Below are positions 5,337 through 5,916 of a stretch of 5,916 nucleotides of DNA, in pieces. Location: contig CAMWNL010000127.1 in NCBI GenBank assembly GCA_947175585.1, positions 1-5,916 on the forward strand. The letters are read 5' to 3'. Both the position numbers and the translations under genes were made by a program. The DNA comes from an uncultured Bacteroidales bacterium (lineage in GTDB: Bacteria; Bacteroidota; Bacteroidia; Bacteroidales; Muribaculaceae). A model generated the notes under the pieces. The model did not search any database and was not told the DNA's origin. It was given only the letters and a program-made list of their open reading frames with translations. The stretch's first letter is position 1. Every line of letters begins with the position of its first letter.

Positions 5337-5916
5337 CGAGGAGTGCTTTGAGAGTTGCGAATGTATGAGCCGGCGCGTCAGTCCAGAAGTTTTCGTATTG
5401 GGAAATGTTGTCGGCGCTCCCCGGAGTGTCACTGATTACCCTTATGCAGACAAACGGCACGGATTTTAAGAAACATACATGTGCGATAGCGGCTGATTCC
5501 ATGTCGACGGCCATTGCTTCAGGCCAAACAGACATAATTTTTTTTACCTCCTCGGGTTTGCTGACAAAAATGTCACCTGACGCGACGAGACCGCGTTTGA
5601 CGTCCATGCCTTCAAACGTAGAGTCAGGCAGAGGACACTCAAATTTTGCCGGGCATGAGGCTGCCTGTCCCGGTATGGTTCCGGGGCCACACCACACATC
5701 GTGGTATGCTACACTATCGGCTACGACCACATCGAGAATCGCAGCTCCGGCTCCGGTTCCGCCGGCAACACCTGTGTTGATGATCATGTCGGGATGGAAA
5801 CACTCAATAAGTGTAAGCGCTCCAACTGCGGCGTTGACTTTACCGATGCCACACTCGGTAGCAATAATTTCGTGATTCCCGATATGACCTTTGTGAAATG
5901 TCATGCCGTTGGCGGT
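5326..5916 (-). CDS. mtnN: 5'-methylthioadenosine/S-adenosylhomocysteine nucleosidase (N-terminus outside window)
   Basis: Cytoplasmic enzyme that hydrolyses MTA to methylthioribose plus adenine, and SAH to S-ribosylhomocysteine plus adenine. It clears inhibitors of methyl transfer and feeds adenine salvage. The reading frame stays open to the window edge: four codons (TANG) precede the first internal Met at 5904. By alignment from memory with the E. coli enzyme (232 residues), about 30 N-terminal residues are missing, including the catalytic Glu near residue 12. Numbering from the Met at 5904: 'CGIGKVNAAVGA' (18-29), 'PDMIINTGVAGG' (38-49), 'VAYHDV' (65-70), 'AVDMESAAIAHV' (132-143) with ribose-binding Glu136, and 'RVISDTPG' (155-162) with catalytic Asp159. 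All visible active-site residues are present. 'YHDVW' and 'DMES' favour MtnN over futalosine hydrolase. It is the first gene in view of a minus-strand operon with the AlbA_2 protein and the DMT transporter; the promoter is outside the window. Confidence 0.93.
   Translation of the reverse strand, partial: TANGMTFHKGHIGNHEIIATECGIGKVNAAVGALTLIECFHPDMIINTGVAGGTGAGAAILDVVVADSVAYHDVWCGPGTIPGQAASCPAKFECPLPDSTFEGMDVKRGLVASGDIFVSKPEEVKKIMSVWPEAMAVDMESAAIAHVCFLKSVPFVCIRVISDTPGSADNISQYENFWTDAPAHTFATLKALLERL

Noticed and set aside
5405..5875. Plus-strand open frame of 156 codons opposite mtnN
   Set aside because: It is the complement of a strongly conserved enzyme with its active-site motifs on the minus strand; low-complexity Ser/Thr/Ala/Pro composition is typical of a shadow frame.

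Overview
The window looks like a chromosomal segment of a gut-type Bacteroidales bacterium, possibly Muribaculaceae or a relative. The reasons are Bacteroidetes-type promoters (TTTG, about 20 bp, then TAnnTTTG), start codons mostly without a strong Shine-Dalgarno sequence, a UpxY-type NusG paralog, and a secreted protein with the short 'YSLDGKRL...KGLNIVRMSDGT' C-terminal tail common in this order. The family-level guess is weak because no rRNA or other marker is present.

Layout. Positions 1-430 (minus strand) hold the first 143 codons of a UpxY/NusG-like transcription antiterminator that runs off the left edge. It is preceded by a leader of about 185 nt with three inverted repeats and a good promoter at 621-654. 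Positions 431-911 form a divergent intergenic region. At 912-2204 (+) lies a secreted protein of 430 residues with seven spaced 'xDG/NG..xxG' motifs, probably a beta-propeller, followed by a strong intrinsic terminator. At 2346-3689 (+) lies purB (adenylosuccinate lyase), with its own promoter, whose -33 element sits in the T-tract of the preceding terminator, and its own terminator at 3713-3743.

From 5916 down to 3742 (minus strand, convergent with purB) runs a tightly packed operon: mtnN (MTA/SAH nucleosidase, N-terminus outside the window), a small AlbA_2 plus winged-helix protein, and a ten-helix EamA/DMT transporter. The first two genes share one base of stop and start (TGATG), and the third starts 4 nt after the second stops. 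They are therefore very likely co-transcribed and translationally coupled.

How they fit together. The right half has a purine and methyl-cycle flavour: MtnN frees adenine from MTA and SAH, and PurB makes AMP and AICAR. The AlbA_2 protein and the transporter have no assigned substrate, and their coupling to mtnN is the best clue to their roles. The left edge probably begins a surface-polysaccharide operon that continues outside the window. I see no mobile element, CRISPR array or RNA gene. Most of the window is ordinary core-genome content; the less described parts are the mtnN/AlbA_2/DMT cassette, the predicted seven-repeat secreted protein and the structured upxY leader.
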